A stretch of DNA of 64,000 nt from the NCBI RefSeq assembly GCF_963665355.1, contig NZ_OY762229.1, positions 4,278,001 to 4,342,000 on the forward strand, given 5' to 3'. Each line of letters starts with the position of its first letter. Position 1 is the first letter of the stretch. The DNA is from an uncultured Desulfobacter sp. GTDB taxonomy: Bacteria > Desulfobacterota > Desulfobacteria > Desulfobacterales > Desulfobacteraceae. The notes below the pieces were generated by a model. That model saw nothing but the letters and a program-made list of their open reading frames with translations. It did no database searches and had not been told where the DNA came from. The position numbers and the translations under genes were made by a program. Shown here piece after piece: positions 8,775 to 18,146 of this stretch.

Positions 8775-9590
8775 ATGCCCACCGTAAAACAGATCATTGA
8801 TATTATTGATCAAATCGCGCCATTTTCCCTTGCTGAATCCTGGGATAACTCAGGGCTTCAGGCTGGTGATCCGGGTTGGCAGGTGTCTAAGATTCTGGTT
8901 GCCCTTGATATCACTGACAAGGCGTTGTCCGAAGCAAAAAAACTGGGATGTGACATGCTGATAACCCATCATCCCCTGATCATTTCTCCTGAAAAGCAGA
9001 TTGATTTCAGCCGCATGCCAGGATCCGCCATTCTGACCAGTGCCAGGTCCCGGATTGCGCTGGTGAGTGCCCATACCAATCTGGATAAAGCCCATGGCGG
9101 TCTGAACGACTATCTTGCTCAAAAACTGGACATTTTTTGCACCAATGCCTTTCTTGCTGATGGCATAGAAAATGAAACTTCGGGTCTGATGCTGGGGATT
9201 GGGCGTACGGGGACCCTTGGTAAATCCATGACCCTTGAGCAACTGGCTTGGCAGATTAAGGAAAAATTGAAGATTGCCCGGGTTAGAATCATTGGTGATC
9301 CTGAGCGCATGGTATCAACAGCCGCGCTATGTTCGGGTTCAGGCGGGTCCTTAACCACTTATTTTTTAGACTCAGGTATGGATGTATATATCACAGGAGA
9401 TCTGAAATATCATGAAGCCAGGGACATCGAGTCCTATGGAAAATCTGCTGTGGATGTCGGCCACTTCTCTTCCGAATCCATTGCCGTTGAGCTTTTGAAA
9501 AATCGTCTTGGCCATATGTTTGATGCAGATGAATATGAAATCGAAATTCATACATATGATCAGGAACAAGATCCATTTTTAACCATATGA
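8775..9590 (+). CDS. Nif3-like dinuclear metal centre hexameric protein (YbgI/YqfO family)
   Basis: A 271-residue protein from the ATG at 8775. The frame is open upstream to 8727, but that part lies in the terminator hairpin. The family signatures are SWDNSGLQAGD near residue 22, the metal-binding MLITHHPLII (H65, H66), AHTNLDKAHGGLND and the late ESYGKSAVDVGHFSSE, whose histidine and glutamate complete the di-metal site. Family members form toroidal hexamers and are annotated as GTP cyclohydrolase I type 2, although the physiological reaction is unsettled. The zinc-ribbon gene follows at 14 bp and rnpB comes after that. Confidence 0.9.
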   Translation: MPTVKQIIDIIDQIAPFSLAESWDNSGLQAGDPGWQVSKILVALDITDKALSEAKKLGCDMLITHHPLIISPEKQIDFSRMPGSAILTSARSRIALVSAHTNLDKAHGGLNDYLAQKLDIFCTNAFLADGIENETSGLMLGIGRTGTLGKSMTLEQLAWQIKEKLKIARVRIIGDPERMVSTAALCSGSGGSLTTYFLDSGMDVYITGDLKYHEARDIESYGKSAVDVGHFSSESIAVELLKNRLGHMFDADEYEIEIHTYDQEQDPFLTI

Positions 9591-9604
9591 GGATGTAACA
9601 CCTT

Positions 9605-10315
9605 ATGTCAACACCAGATATTGCCACTCTTGTGAAACTTCAGGAGGCTGAAACCCAGATAGTCCGTCTCAAGGACGTACTCACCGAGGTTGAAAAAAAG
9701 AAAATAAAACTGGCATCCAGGCTCAAACAGTTTGCAGCAGCACTCAAGGAAAACAGTGAAGAACTTGCAATGCTGGAAAAAAGCTGTCATGACAGTGAAA
9801 ATGAAATCAAGGTTGTTGATGCCCGTATTGTCAAAAGCAACGAAACCCTGCGTAATGTCACTACAAATAAAGAGTATCAGGTTTTGCTCAGGGAGGTGGA
9901 TGACAACAAAAAAAGAAAAGATGCCTTAGAGACAGAGCTGTTACAAATCATGGAAGAGCGGGAAAAGTCCCAGGCCATTGTGGATGAAAGTACAAAAGAA
10001 TATCAGCAGCTTGAAGAGCAGGTCAAAGCGGAACAGAACCAGATTGAAGAGCAAACCACTAAAGACCGCGAGCTTCTTGATGAATATCTTGAAAGCCAGA
10101 AAGAGATTGGTGCGAGCCTGGATCCTAAACTCTTGGATCGGTTCAAACGCATTTCCAAAATGAATCAAGGGTCTGCCGTTGCCATGGTGCAGGATCAGGT
10201 ATGTTTAGGGTGTTTTATGAATATTCCGGCTCAGTTGTATATTGAAGTCCAGCGGGGAAAGCAGTTGATATTCTGCCCCCAGTGCAGCCGGATTCTTTAT
10301 TATGAGAAAGGCTGA
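9605..10315 (+). CDS. Coiled-coil protein with C-terminal C4 zinc ribbon (COG1579 type)
   Basis: A 236-residue cytosolic protein. Residues about 10-175 are almost entirely heptad-rich coiled coil (E, K, Q and L rich). The C-terminus has a four-cysteine ribbon made of CLGCFMNI and FCPQCSRIL about 20 residues apart. This is the COG1579/CdsZ architecture. Such proteins are associated with nucleic-acid binding, but no precise role is settled. It sits between the Nif3-like gene and rnpB. Confidence 0.85.
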   Translation: MSTPDIATLVKLQEAETQIVRLKDVLTEVEKKKIKLASRLKQFAAALKENSEELAMLEKSCHDSENEIKVVDARIVKSNETLRNVTTNKEYQVLLREVDDNKKRKDALETELLQIMEEREKSQAIVDESTKEYQQLEEQVKAEQNQIEEQTTKDRELLDEYLESQKEIGASLDPKLLDRFKRISKMNQGSAVAMVQDQVCLGCFMNIPAQLYIEVQRGKQLIFCPQCSRILYYEKG

Positions 10316-10342
10316 GGCATTGGTTTAAAAAATAATTTTAAT

Positions 10343-10740
<398 letters not shown>

Positions 10741-10768
10741 TTAAAAATTAAAAACCGGATAAATATCT

Positions 10769-12079
10769 ATGATTGAAAACTGTGACATTTCTTTCAAAGA
10801 AAAAGCAAATATTTTTTCATACGAGTATCTTCAATGCGTTCTGTTTATTATTGGATTGAAGGATGACTCTTATCTTTTTACCAAAAAACTTTGCTCAAAA
10901 CTGATTATTACCTCCCACATCATTGAGGATTTTCTCGACTTCCACGGTGCAAAGAAAAACAAGGACTGGGTATTTTACCGTGCATTATCCGCGGCAATTC
11001 GACACCTTTCCCTTGCCTGTTATTCCCAGCGCCACACCCTGGACCGCTTCAGCTTTTACAATTTCGGAGATCAGAATTACAGCGCTTTTAAACAGGAAGC
11101 TCTGGATATGCTGCAATACTTGCAGGATTCTATTCTTCAGGTTGCATCTGTTTCCCTGAAGGAGGCAAAACGTCTGGATATCACCATCCCGGAATCCGGC
11201 TATGACCTGAGCTATTTCCCCGGTATTGCCACTGCCAGTCAACTGGAACATAACATTGACGATGCCATGCCCAAAAGCAGTCAGAAAAAAAATCTGACAC
11301 GAATCGCCAGTCAGTTCCTTGAATTGATCCGGGATTTTGAACAGTTTACTTTCTACGAACGTTATGATCTTGAGACCATTTACAAGCTTGTCCCTGACGT
11401 AATAAACGAGGTAACGATCAGAAGCTATGAAATGCGCGTTCATAATATCCAGTCATCCTTTGATTCCTATGTGGTAACCACATTGCAATCTCCTGATGCT
11501 GAAATTTTAAGTCAGCTGCGCAGTCATTTTTCCATTGTTTTCCATATTTTGCAGGTTTTGGGGCGGTTACTACATTTTTATGAACGCCATCTTTATGATA
11601 CCGGGTTCAAGCATGTTTATAAAAATATCAGCCTGTCCCTTTCCGATCTCATTGATCCTGATGCAGTTCTTGACCGTGCCATAAATTACTGTCTTTACTA
11701 TGCTGGCCGGTTTTTATCCACAGGTAAAGATGTGGCTATCCGGGTTTTAAACGATAATATGGAATCAGACACAATTAAGGTGGGCATCCCAAAGGACAGA
11801 GGTTTTCACAGTCGGCCAAGTCTTCTGGTGGCAAAAATCGTCCAGCATTACGGTGGAGAGGTCAAACTTCATGTGGGGCCAGACCAGTTTGATGCCTCTT
11901 CGGTCCTTGATATTCAATGGGCCGGGGGAAAAATCAAGAAAGAGGAGATTGAAACGGTCATCTTTACGGGGGATTCCAGGGCGCTGAATGATTTGAAGAT
12001 TCTTGCTGGTGTCAATTATGGCGAAGACCATATGGGAAAGGGCATTCCTTTGCCAAAAGAGTTGAGTTATTTGATATAA
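10769..12079 (+). CDS. Protein of unknown N-terminal fold with C-terminal HPr-like domain
   Basis: A 436-residue protein. Residues about 340-430 look like an HPr phosphocarrier domain: RGFHSRPSLLVAKIVQHYGG carries the His (H347) phosphorylated in HPr and the following Arg, and FDASSVLDIQWAGG matches the regulatory-serine helix region. The remaining ~330 residues are helical with no signal peptide and no family I recognise (for example DFHGAKKNKDWVFYRALSAAIRHL near residue 55). No EI, EII or HPr kinase gene is adjacent, so a sugar-PTS role is not supported. A sensory or regulatory phosphorylation target is plausible. It lies between rnpB and ispD; the ispD start is five bases past its stop. 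Confidence 0.7.
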   Translation: MIENCDISFKEKANIFSYEYLQCVLFIIGLKDDSYLFTKKLCSKLIITSHIIEDFLDFHGAKKNKDWVFYRALSAAIRHLSLACYSQRHTLDRFSFYNFGDQNYSAFKQEALDMLQYLQDSILQVASVSLKEAKRLDITIPESGYDLSYFPGIATASQLEHNIDDAMPKSSQKKNLTRIASQFLELIRDFEQFTFYERYDLETIYKLVPDVINEVTIRSYEMRVHNIQSSFDSYVVTTLQSPDAEILSQLRSHFSIVFHILQVLGRLLHFYERHLYDTGFKHVYKNISLSLSDLIDPDAVLDRAINYCLYYAGRFLSTGKDVAIRVLNDNMESDTIKVGIPKDRGFHSRPSLLVAKIVQHYGGEVKLHVGPDQFDASSVLDIQWAGGKIKKEEIETVIFTGDSRALNDLKILAGVNYGEDHMGKGIPLPKELSYLI

Positions 12080-12084
12080 GCGGT

Positions 12085-12849
12085 ATGACGGATCAAAAAG
12101 CCAAAGAGTCCTTTAAAAATATTGCTGTTGTTGTGGCGGGAGGAAAAGGACTGCGCATGCAGTCCACTGTTAAAAAGCAGTTCATTGACCTTCAGGGTGT
12201 TCCCGTCATCGTTCACACCCTTGCGGCCTTTGACACACACTGCCGGGTGGATGAGATTATTCTGGTGGTTCCGGAACAGGACCTGGATTTTGTCCGCAAT
12301 GACATTTTGCACCGGTTTTCATTTTCCAAGCCATTGAACATTATCAAAGGCGGTATTACCCGTCAGGATTCCGTAGGCAACGGGCTTGATAAAGCTTATG
12401 ACATATGTGACAGTCCAGAAGCAACCTTTGTGCTGATTCATGACGGGGTACGGCCCTTTGTGGGGAAAGATTTGGTTGACCGGTGCCTTGACGGCGCTTT
12501 AAAAACAGGTGCATGCATCCCGGTTCTTGGTATCGCCGATACCGTGAAAAAAACTGATAACAATGGTAAAATCCTTTATACCCTTGACCGGGAAGGACTA
12601 TATAGGGCCCAGACGCCCCAGGTCTTTCGTTTGGATCTGATTTTAAAGGCGGGTTCCCATGCCCGGGATACCGGTTTTTTGGGCACGGACGAAGCTTCGG
12701 TCTGCGAACATGCGAAAATTGCCGTGGACACTGTGGATGGCGGCCTGTTTAACATTAAACTCACCTCACCCCAGGATCTGATTTTCGCAGACCTGATTAT
12801 TCAAGCAAAAAATAAGGGTGAATCTCTCGTGAATCCAGGCTTTTTTTAG
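12085..12849 (+). CDS. ispD: 2-C-methyl-D-erythritol 4-phosphate cytidylyltransferase
   Basis: A 254-residue MEP-pathway enzyme that couples CTP to methylerythritol phosphate. The N-terminal nucleotide-binding signature AVVVAGGKGLRM is followed by KKQFIDLQGVPVIVHTL. The family motif VLIHDGVRPFV is at about residue 115, with ADTVKKT and TPQVFRLDLI downstream and the C-terminal IKLTSPQDL. There is no fused IspF domain and no ispF gene follows. It begins five bases after the HPr-domain gene. The next 235 bp to 13084 hold no gene. Confidence 0.95.
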   Translation: MTDQKAKESFKNIAVVVAGGKGLRMQSTVKKQFIDLQGVPVIVHTLAAFDTHCRVDEIILVVPEQDLDFVRNDILHRFSFSKPLNIIKGGITRQDSVGNGLDKAYDICDSPEATFVLIHDGVRPFVGKDLVDRCLDGALKTGACIPVLGIADTVKKTDNNGKILYTLDREGLYRAQTPQVFRLDLILKAGSHARDTGFLGTDEASVCEHAKIAVDTVDGGLFNIKLTSPQDLIFADLIIQAKNKGESLVNPGFF

Positions 12850-13084
12850 TTAAAATTATCACCGGAAAATCCGTATTCAAGGTGTCATCTTACTTTTATG
12901 CATCACCGGGGTTTACTTTGTTGCGAAATTATGGCAAATATTTAATGTTAAATGTGTGCAAAATCCCGTAATCAACCGATTTAAAGCTATTTAGAATTGA
13001 CTTTGAATTAAACTTACGCATAATCAGTTAAATTGAGATTCAACATTATTTATTATACAACAATCATCTCCGGAGGTGCCTGAA

Positions 13085-14023
13085 ATGGCGGAAAAACCCG
13101 CGATCAAGATTGGATATCTTAAAATCACTGATCATTTCATTCTCGGTGTAACAGTTCGAAAATTACAACAAGGTATGGAAACTTTTAAATACTGTACACT
13201 CCAACCTGTGGTTAAAAACGGATGGAATGAGGTGGCGGACGCACTTTCTGTAAAATCCCTGGATGGGGCACTGGTTCTGGCGCCGACTGCCATGGACCTT
13301 TATAAATCCGGTGTTGATCTCAAATTACTGTTATTAGCCCATAAAAATGGCAGTGTCCTGGTGAAAAATAAAAGAGCCAATATCAATTCTGTTGAGGATT
13401 TCGCCGGTAAGACTGTATTGATTCCATATCAGCTTTCCATCCACAATATGCTTTTTCATAAGCTGTTGTCTGAAAAAGGATTGAAACCCGGACGGGCCAC
13501 CGAAAAGGGAATTGATGTCACCCTTGAGGTTGTTGCCCCTTTCCAGATGCCCGAGGCCCTTGAGTATGACGAAGACGGCGAAATCGGCGGATTTATCGTA
13601 GCTGAACCATTCGGCTCCCAGGTGATAGCCGCAGGGCATGGTGAAGAATTTGAATTGTCAAAAAATTTGTGGGCCAAGCATCCTTGCTGTGTTTTTGTCA
13701 TGCGTACCGAGGTGATTGAAAAAAATCCCGAAGCCATGCAGGAAATTTGCACAAGTTTTGTCCGGTCCGGGCTCGCCATTGATGCCCAGCCTGATCCTGC
13801 TTCAATTATTGGTGCTGATTTCTTTTCCCAAGATAGGGATATCATCCGACGGGTGCTTACAGATCCTCCTGACCGGATTCTGACGGGAGAGCTTTATCCC
13901 AGAAAAGATGATCTTGATGTAATCCAGAAGTACATGATGGATAAAATGAATATCATGACATCTCTCATTGATCTGGATAACTTTGTGGATACGCGTTTTG
14001 CCGACGCGGCAGGGGCTAAATAA
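13085..14023 (+). CDS. NMT1/SsuA-like ABC-type substrate-binding fold protein without signal peptide
   Basis: A 312-residue protein. ATG 13085 is chosen because a strong GGAGGT (13071-13076) lies eight bases upstream; the longer GTG reading starts inside it. The fold is that of nitrate/sulfonate/taurine-type binding proteins: IKIGYLKITDHF, then LSVKSLDGALVLAP (target helix), then NSVEDFAGKTVLIPYQLSIHNM and GGFIVAEPFGSQVI. It begins MAEKPAIK with no hydrophobic leader and no lipobox, so it is probably cytoplasmic. No permease or ATPase gene is adjacent. It may sense a ligand in the cell or act as a periplasmic-type enzyme relative (for example a THI5-like protein). It converges on the DDLSxL-motif gene. 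Confidence 0.7.
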   Translation: MAEKPAIKIGYLKITDHFILGVTVRKLQQGMETFKYCTLQPVVKNGWNEVADALSVKSLDGALVLAPTAMDLYKSGVDLKLLLLAHKNGSVLVKNKRANINSVEDFAGKTVLIPYQLSIHNMLFHKLLSEKGLKPGRATEKGIDVTLEVVAPFQMPEALEYDEDGEIGGFIVAEPFGSQVIAAGHGEEFELSKNLWAKHPCCVFVMRTEVIEKNPEAMQEICTSFVRSGLAIDAQPDPASIIGADFFSQDRDIIRRVLTDPPDRILTGELYPRKDDLDVIQKYMMDKMNIMTSLIDLDNFVDTRFADAAGAK

Positions 14024-14049
14024 AAAAATAACACCTCAGTCCCTGCCTG

Positions 14050-15726
14050 CTATTTGGCAGACTCAATAAAACCGTAGATTTTTTCTATGGCTTTTAATCC
14101 CCAGGCCGGTTTCCCGGACAGCGTGGCGACACCGTCGCGATTGAGTCGATCCGTTGTCTGCTGGGCAGTAAGTCCCCGGCCCTTTAAATCAATAATAATT
14201 TGCATGACAGCAGCCTTGTATTGACCCATATCCTGATCCGGCGAAATATCCGGTTTTATCGAGGCGGGTTCCCCATCTCCTTTCTCGTCGAACTTTTCCT
14301 TGATGTCGGTATCTGCTTCGACATGGGCAGCGATTTTATGATCAGCACTGTCCTGTGTGTCAGTTAACAGAGCGCTCAGATTATCCATCCCGTGATCTTC
14401 AACTGGCGCAACTTCAGGTTTCGAAGGGGAGGGGCTGGAATTTGCCGTGTCCGATACCAGGGATGACAGATCATCAAGCTCTACCTGTTCGTCTATCTGT
14501 TCGTCATCTCCCCTGCCATCGCCAACAAGCAGGGATAAATCGTCCATGGTGGGTTCGGATTTAATCGGTTGTTCAATCAGGGCGTATAGATCATCTAAAT
14601 CAGCTGCATCGTGATCTCGGGGTTGATCAATAAGTTTGGACAAATCATCAATATCTTCATGGTCTCCCAGATTCACAAGCTTGGACAGATCATCAATATC
14701 CTCCTGGGTATCTGTGCCTACAAGTAAAGACAGGTCATCAAGGTCATCTTCAGGCTTAGCTGCATGGTCAACATTATCCAACGACTCATAGTCCAACGAT
14801 TCTGGATCACTGCCAATTAATTTTGACAGGTCATCCATATTATCTGCATGATCTGCCGGGCCGTCAGTTTGTGCCGGTACAGGCTCTGGGTCATCCAGCA
14901 GGCTTGCCAGATCGTCAAGATCCTGGGCCGGACTGGATACCGAGTCAATCAATGCGGATAAATCGTCAAGCTCTTGGCGTGTCAGGGCATTATCATTGAC
15001 CAGCAATGACAGGTCATCCATGTCCTGTTCTTTAATGTCCCCAAGACTTCCATGGCTCTGGTTCTGAAAGAGATGTTCGCTATCCAAAGTCTCCTGATCA
15101 GAATTGAAGTCTGTATCCAGAAGGCTTTCGTCAAGGTCGCATGTCTCTTCCACGGCGAGAATCTCAACAGCCTTGCCGGCTATTTCCATGGCATTGGGGG
15201 CGGCAAGGCCATGCCGTTCATTCATCTGCTGTAATGCCAGGGCAATGGTGGTCATGGCCGCCGCTTTTTTCTCTTCGGCCGCCGCCCGTTTTTCCATGGC
15301 ATCGGCTTTTCTTTCTTCCACCCGGGAAAGTGCCTCCTGGGCCATGGCAATACGCTCTTGTTTTTCCATGAAAATTTCAAGCATATCCTTGAACATCGAC
15401 GCTGATTGCGCGTCCAATTGTGTGTCCTGGGTAGGTGTCCCGGGATTTGCGGTATGATGTTGCACCGGAGCCGTATCTTTAAGCCATTGTGCCTGCTGTG
15501 CAAGTAATTCTTCGATCTGTTCGGGAAGCAAACCGGAATCCAGAAATTTTCTGATTTTTAGAAGGGAGGCAACGGCTTGTTCCGTATAATATGTTTCTTG
15601 GTTGATCATTTGCGTGTTCGGGGCAAGCCAAGGGCTGAACCGATGCAAAACGAACTTTAACGTGGCCTTACCCATAGCCAGCTCATCTATTAAATCTTGG
15701 ATGGTCAGCAACTTAGAACGGGTCAT
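14050..15726 (-). CDS. Scaffold-like protein with MerR-type N-terminus and eleven DDLSxL motifs
   Basis: About 558 residues from ATG 15726, which has AGGGA five bases upstream; an ATG at 15738 is possible. Residues 5-75 resemble a MerR-like DNA-binding segment (LLTIQDLIDELAMGKATL). Residues about 115-185 form an alanine- and glutamate-rich coiled coil. Between roughly 235 and 480 the motif hydrophobic-D-D/N-L-S/A/Y-x-L-I/V/L occurs eleven times (for example MDDLSLLV, IDDLSKLI, LDDLYALI), separated by acidic, probably disordered linkers. The C-terminal 55 residues (LTAQQTTDRLNRDGV) look like a recombinase-type helix-turn-helix. The regular short motif suggests multivalent binding of one partner. 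No characterised homologue is known to me. Confidence 0.6.
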   Translation of the reverse strand: MTRSKLLTIQDLIDELAMGKATLKFVLHRFSPWLAPNTQMINQETYYTEQAVASLLKIRKFLDSGLLPEQIEELLAQQAQWLKDTAPVQHHTANPGTPTQDTQLDAQSASMFKDMLEIFMEKQERIAMAQEALSRVEERKADAMEKRAAAEEKKAAAMTTIALALQQMNERHGLAAPNAMEIAGKAVEILAVEETCDLDESLLDTDFNSDQETLDSEHLFQNQSHGSLGDIKEQDMDDLSLLVNDNALTRQELDDLSALIDSVSSPAQDLDDLASLLDDPEPVPAQTDGPADHADNMDDLSKLIGSDPESLDYESLDNVDHAAKPEDDLDDLSLLVGTDTQEDIDDLSKLVNLGDHEDIDDLSKLIDQPRDHDAADLDDLYALIEQPIKSEPTMDDLSLLVGDGRGDDEQIDEQVELDDLSSLVSDTANSSPSPSKPEVAPVEDHGMDNLSALLTDTQDSADHKIAAHVEADTDIKEKFDEKGDGEPASIKPDISPDQDMGQYKAAVMQIIIDLKGRGLTAQQTTDRLNRDGVATLSGKPAWGLKAIEKIYGFIESAK

Positions 15727-16056
15727 TATTTCCCTCATTTTGCGAAAATTAATTGAAATTCAGTTTTTTATTGTTACCATAAAATTAAGGATACCAAAAG
15801 CGTTTATAGTAAAGGAAAATAAGGATACGATAGTATTTGACACCTTTTTTCTCACTTGATATATTTTTTCAGATTAGTTCTGTTCCAAGATAGTAAAAAG
15901 TTCAAAATTTCAACCTTGGCAAATATGCGTGCATAGTCTTTTCCGGGACGCTAATGCGTTTTTGACCGATCAGGTAAGTCCGGAAAAGAAAAAGTAAACT
16001 GATTCCAATCAAAGACTTGGCAGCACTTGCCGCCTTTGCTGCCCATGGAGGGTAAA
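15727..16056. promoter_or_regulatory. Divergent intergenic region of 330 bp upstream of the prkA operon
   Basis: AT-rich in its first 200 bases. It must hold promoters for the DDLSxL gene (minus) and the PrkA operon (plus), but no consensus -35/-10 pair is convincing. GGCAGCACTTGCC near 16020 is a short imperfect palindrome. GGAGG at 16047-16051 is the ribosome-binding site of the first PrkA gene. The expected sigma-54 spacing is not met. Confidence 0.4.
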
Positions 16057-18120
16057 ATGGCCATTACAACAGAACCTAAGACCTTTAACCACCACGTCGA
16101 AGCCGTTAAGAAGGGAGCCCGGAAATTCGAAGATGCTTTCCAGGGCGTATCCCGCATGATTTTAGACGCCGGCATCCGCAAGGTCACGGTCAAAGGAAAA
16201 AACACCTACCAGTTTGACCTGTTCAGCGGAGGCAAAAAGCATCTGGTGGGCATGTATGATGAAATCAACTCCTTTGTCTCTTTTGTCAAGGATGCCTCCG
16301 AGGGCGGATCTTCCAGGGAGATGGCTTATGTTCTGGTGGGCGAGCCGGGCAATGGGAAAACCTTTTTTGTGGAATACCTGTGCGCCCGGTACAGGGAGTT
16401 TTTGTCAAGTCCTGCGAATATGAAGTATACGTTTCGGTTTAAGAACCTTGAGAGGCTGGGAGGCTATGGGAAGATCAATGTTATTGAATCCCAGACTTAC
16501 GAGGATCCCATGATTCTTGCCATGAGTGTCAAGGGGGATAAAGAGGCCTCCATGAGTTATCTTTCCAAGGCATTTAAATTTAAAGACAAGGAGATAGAGG
16601 CCCTTTATGAGAAATATCGTCCACTAGGTGCCTGTTCTGCCTACATCTGGAACCAGATCCGGGAGCATTGTGATGATACCCCTGCACAAATGATGGAATT
16701 TATAGAGATTGCCCCGGTTCCATTGATCGAAAGCCTTGGCACGATTACCGGCAAATATCCGGCCAAGGACAAAATCACCTCTTCTGCCGTGGATCTTATG
16801 GGTGAGGAATCCATTCAGCGGTTGCTGCATATTCCGGATTCCAATAACCCCTACCGGTTTGACCTGCGCCGGGGCGCCTTGGCCCGGGTGGCCGGCGGCG
16901 GTATCCATTTTTCCGATGAGATTTATAAGAACAAAAAAGATCTGGTCCAGGTCTATCTCGGTGTGATCCAAAACCGTATGATAGAACTGGATGGGTTTAA
17001 ATGGCCCATTGACACCCTGATCATTGCCACCTCAAATAACTCCGAGTTCAACACCTTTTTGATGGAACGTGAGGAAGCACCCATTGTTGACCGGTGCAGG
17101 ATCTGCTATGTGGCCCATAATACCGACTATAAAATCCAGAAAACTTTGACCGAATATGCCATTGGTACGGATGTGAAGCGCTCCCTTGACCAGGAAGTGC
17201 TTCACCAGGATCCAAATCTGAACTATGCCGCCTCCGTTGCCGTGGTACTGACCCGCCTTCCCCGGTCCGACAAACTCACCCCGGTTGAAACCATGAAGCT
17301 TGCCGCAGGAGAGGTGGCTGGTGAAAAAAGTCTTAAAACCCTGGCCGAACTCATTGATCAGCTCAACCAGGATACGGATATTACCAGGCGCTTCGGCCAG
17401 AAAGGCCTAGGCCAAAGAAACCTTGGCCGTGCCGTACAGCTGCTTTTAGAATCCTCTGAAACCAATGACGGCAAATGCATGTTTGCCCTGGATATTTTTA
17501 ATGCCCTGGAACGGGTGGTCCTTGATTATGTCCAGGAGCCTGCGGATCGTGCCAAGTTCATGGAAGATCTGAAAATTGCCAGGGGCCTTTACCGGGAACG
17601 TATTATGACGGAGATGTTCAATGCATACATGGATGAACCGCTGGCCATCAAAAAAGATGTACTTAACTACGTGAATATGATCATTGGTGTTGATGCAGAG
17701 CAACTGGGGCCTGATATGATGTGGAAGTACAAAGATCCCCAGACCGGCGAGCTTCGCGCCCTTAAAATTGACGAGCGCTATATCAAAAACGTTGAAGAGC
17801 GTCTGGGACTTAAAACTGATGAGCAGCGTTCATCCTTCAGAAATTCCATTAGAAAAATATATGGCCAGAAATTGTCTGTGGATGCCAATTATGATTTCAT
17901 GGACAATCTGGAACTGGTCAAAGCTGTTACCGATGTTCGGCTTAAATCGGATATTGCCGGGGCGGGTTCTCTGATTGGGGCTCTGGCCAACAGGACCAAC
18001 GAAGAGAATCAGAAACTGTATGACAGAATGATTTACACCATGGATCAGAAGCTTGGATACTGCCCCACCTGTGCCCAGAAAACCATAGAGTATTTTTGCA
18101 GCCAGGAAGATGACAAGTAA
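16057..18120 (+). CDS. prkA: PrkA-family serine protein kinase / AAA ATPase (YeaG type)
   Basis: 687 residues from ATG 16057, chosen for the GGAGG five bases upstream (an ATG ten codons earlier is in frame but lacks a site). The AAA core has Walker A GEPGNGKT (95-102), and later the PrkA signature GGGIHFSDEIYKNKKDLVQ with PIDTLIIATSNNSEF, where the aspartate-glutamate pair is Walker B. The C-terminal third is helical, and CPTCAQKT near the end suggests a small metal site. PrkA/YeaG proteins work with YeaH and SpoVR in stress and starvation responses. YeaH follows by 26 bp. A second PrkA-like gene closes the same operon. Confidence 0.85.
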   Translation: MAITTEPKTFNHHVEAVKKGARKFEDAFQGVSRMILDAGIRKVTVKGKNTYQFDLFSGGKKHLVGMYDEINSFVSFVKDASEGGSSREMAYVLVGEPGNGKTFFVEYLCARYREFLSSPANMKYTFRFKNLERLGGYGKINVIESQTYEDPMILAMSVKGDKEASMSYLSKAFKFKDKEIEALYEKYRPLGACSAYIWNQIREHCDDTPAQMMEFIEIAPVPLIESLGTITGKYPAKDKITSSAVDLMGEESIQRLLHIPDSNNPYRFDLRRGALARVAGGGIHFSDEIYKNKKDLVQVYLGVIQNRMIELDGFKWPIDTLIIATSNNSEFNTFLMEREEAPIVDRCRICYVAHNTDYKIQKTLTEYAIGTDVKRSLDQEVLHQDPNLNYAASVAVVLTRLPRSDKLTPVETMKLAAGEVAGEKSLKTLAELIDQLNQDTDITRRFGQKGLGQRNLGRAVQLLLESSETNDGKCMFALDIFNALERVVLDYVQEPADRAKFMEDLKIARGLYRERIMTEMFNAYMDEPLAIKKDVLNYVNMIIGVDAEQLGPDMMWKYKDPQTGELRALKIDERYIKNVEERLGLKTDEQRSSFRNSIRKIYGQKLSVDANYDFMDNLELVKAVTDVRLKSDIAGAGSLIGALANRTNEENQKLYDRMIYTMDQKLGYCPTCAQKTIEYFCSQEDDK

Positions 18121-18146
18121 CGGTTTACACAGCAAAGGGGACGCGC

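Noticed and set aside
14009-14046. GCAGGG...CCCTGC pair between convergent genes as a terminator
   Set aside because: The stem is only six bases with a long A-rich loop and no adjoining T-run.
16015-16045. Sigma-54 (-24/-12) promoter before the PrkA operon
   Set aside because: TTGGCAGCACTTGC has GG and GC only 10 bp apart, two short of the required 12-bp spacing.
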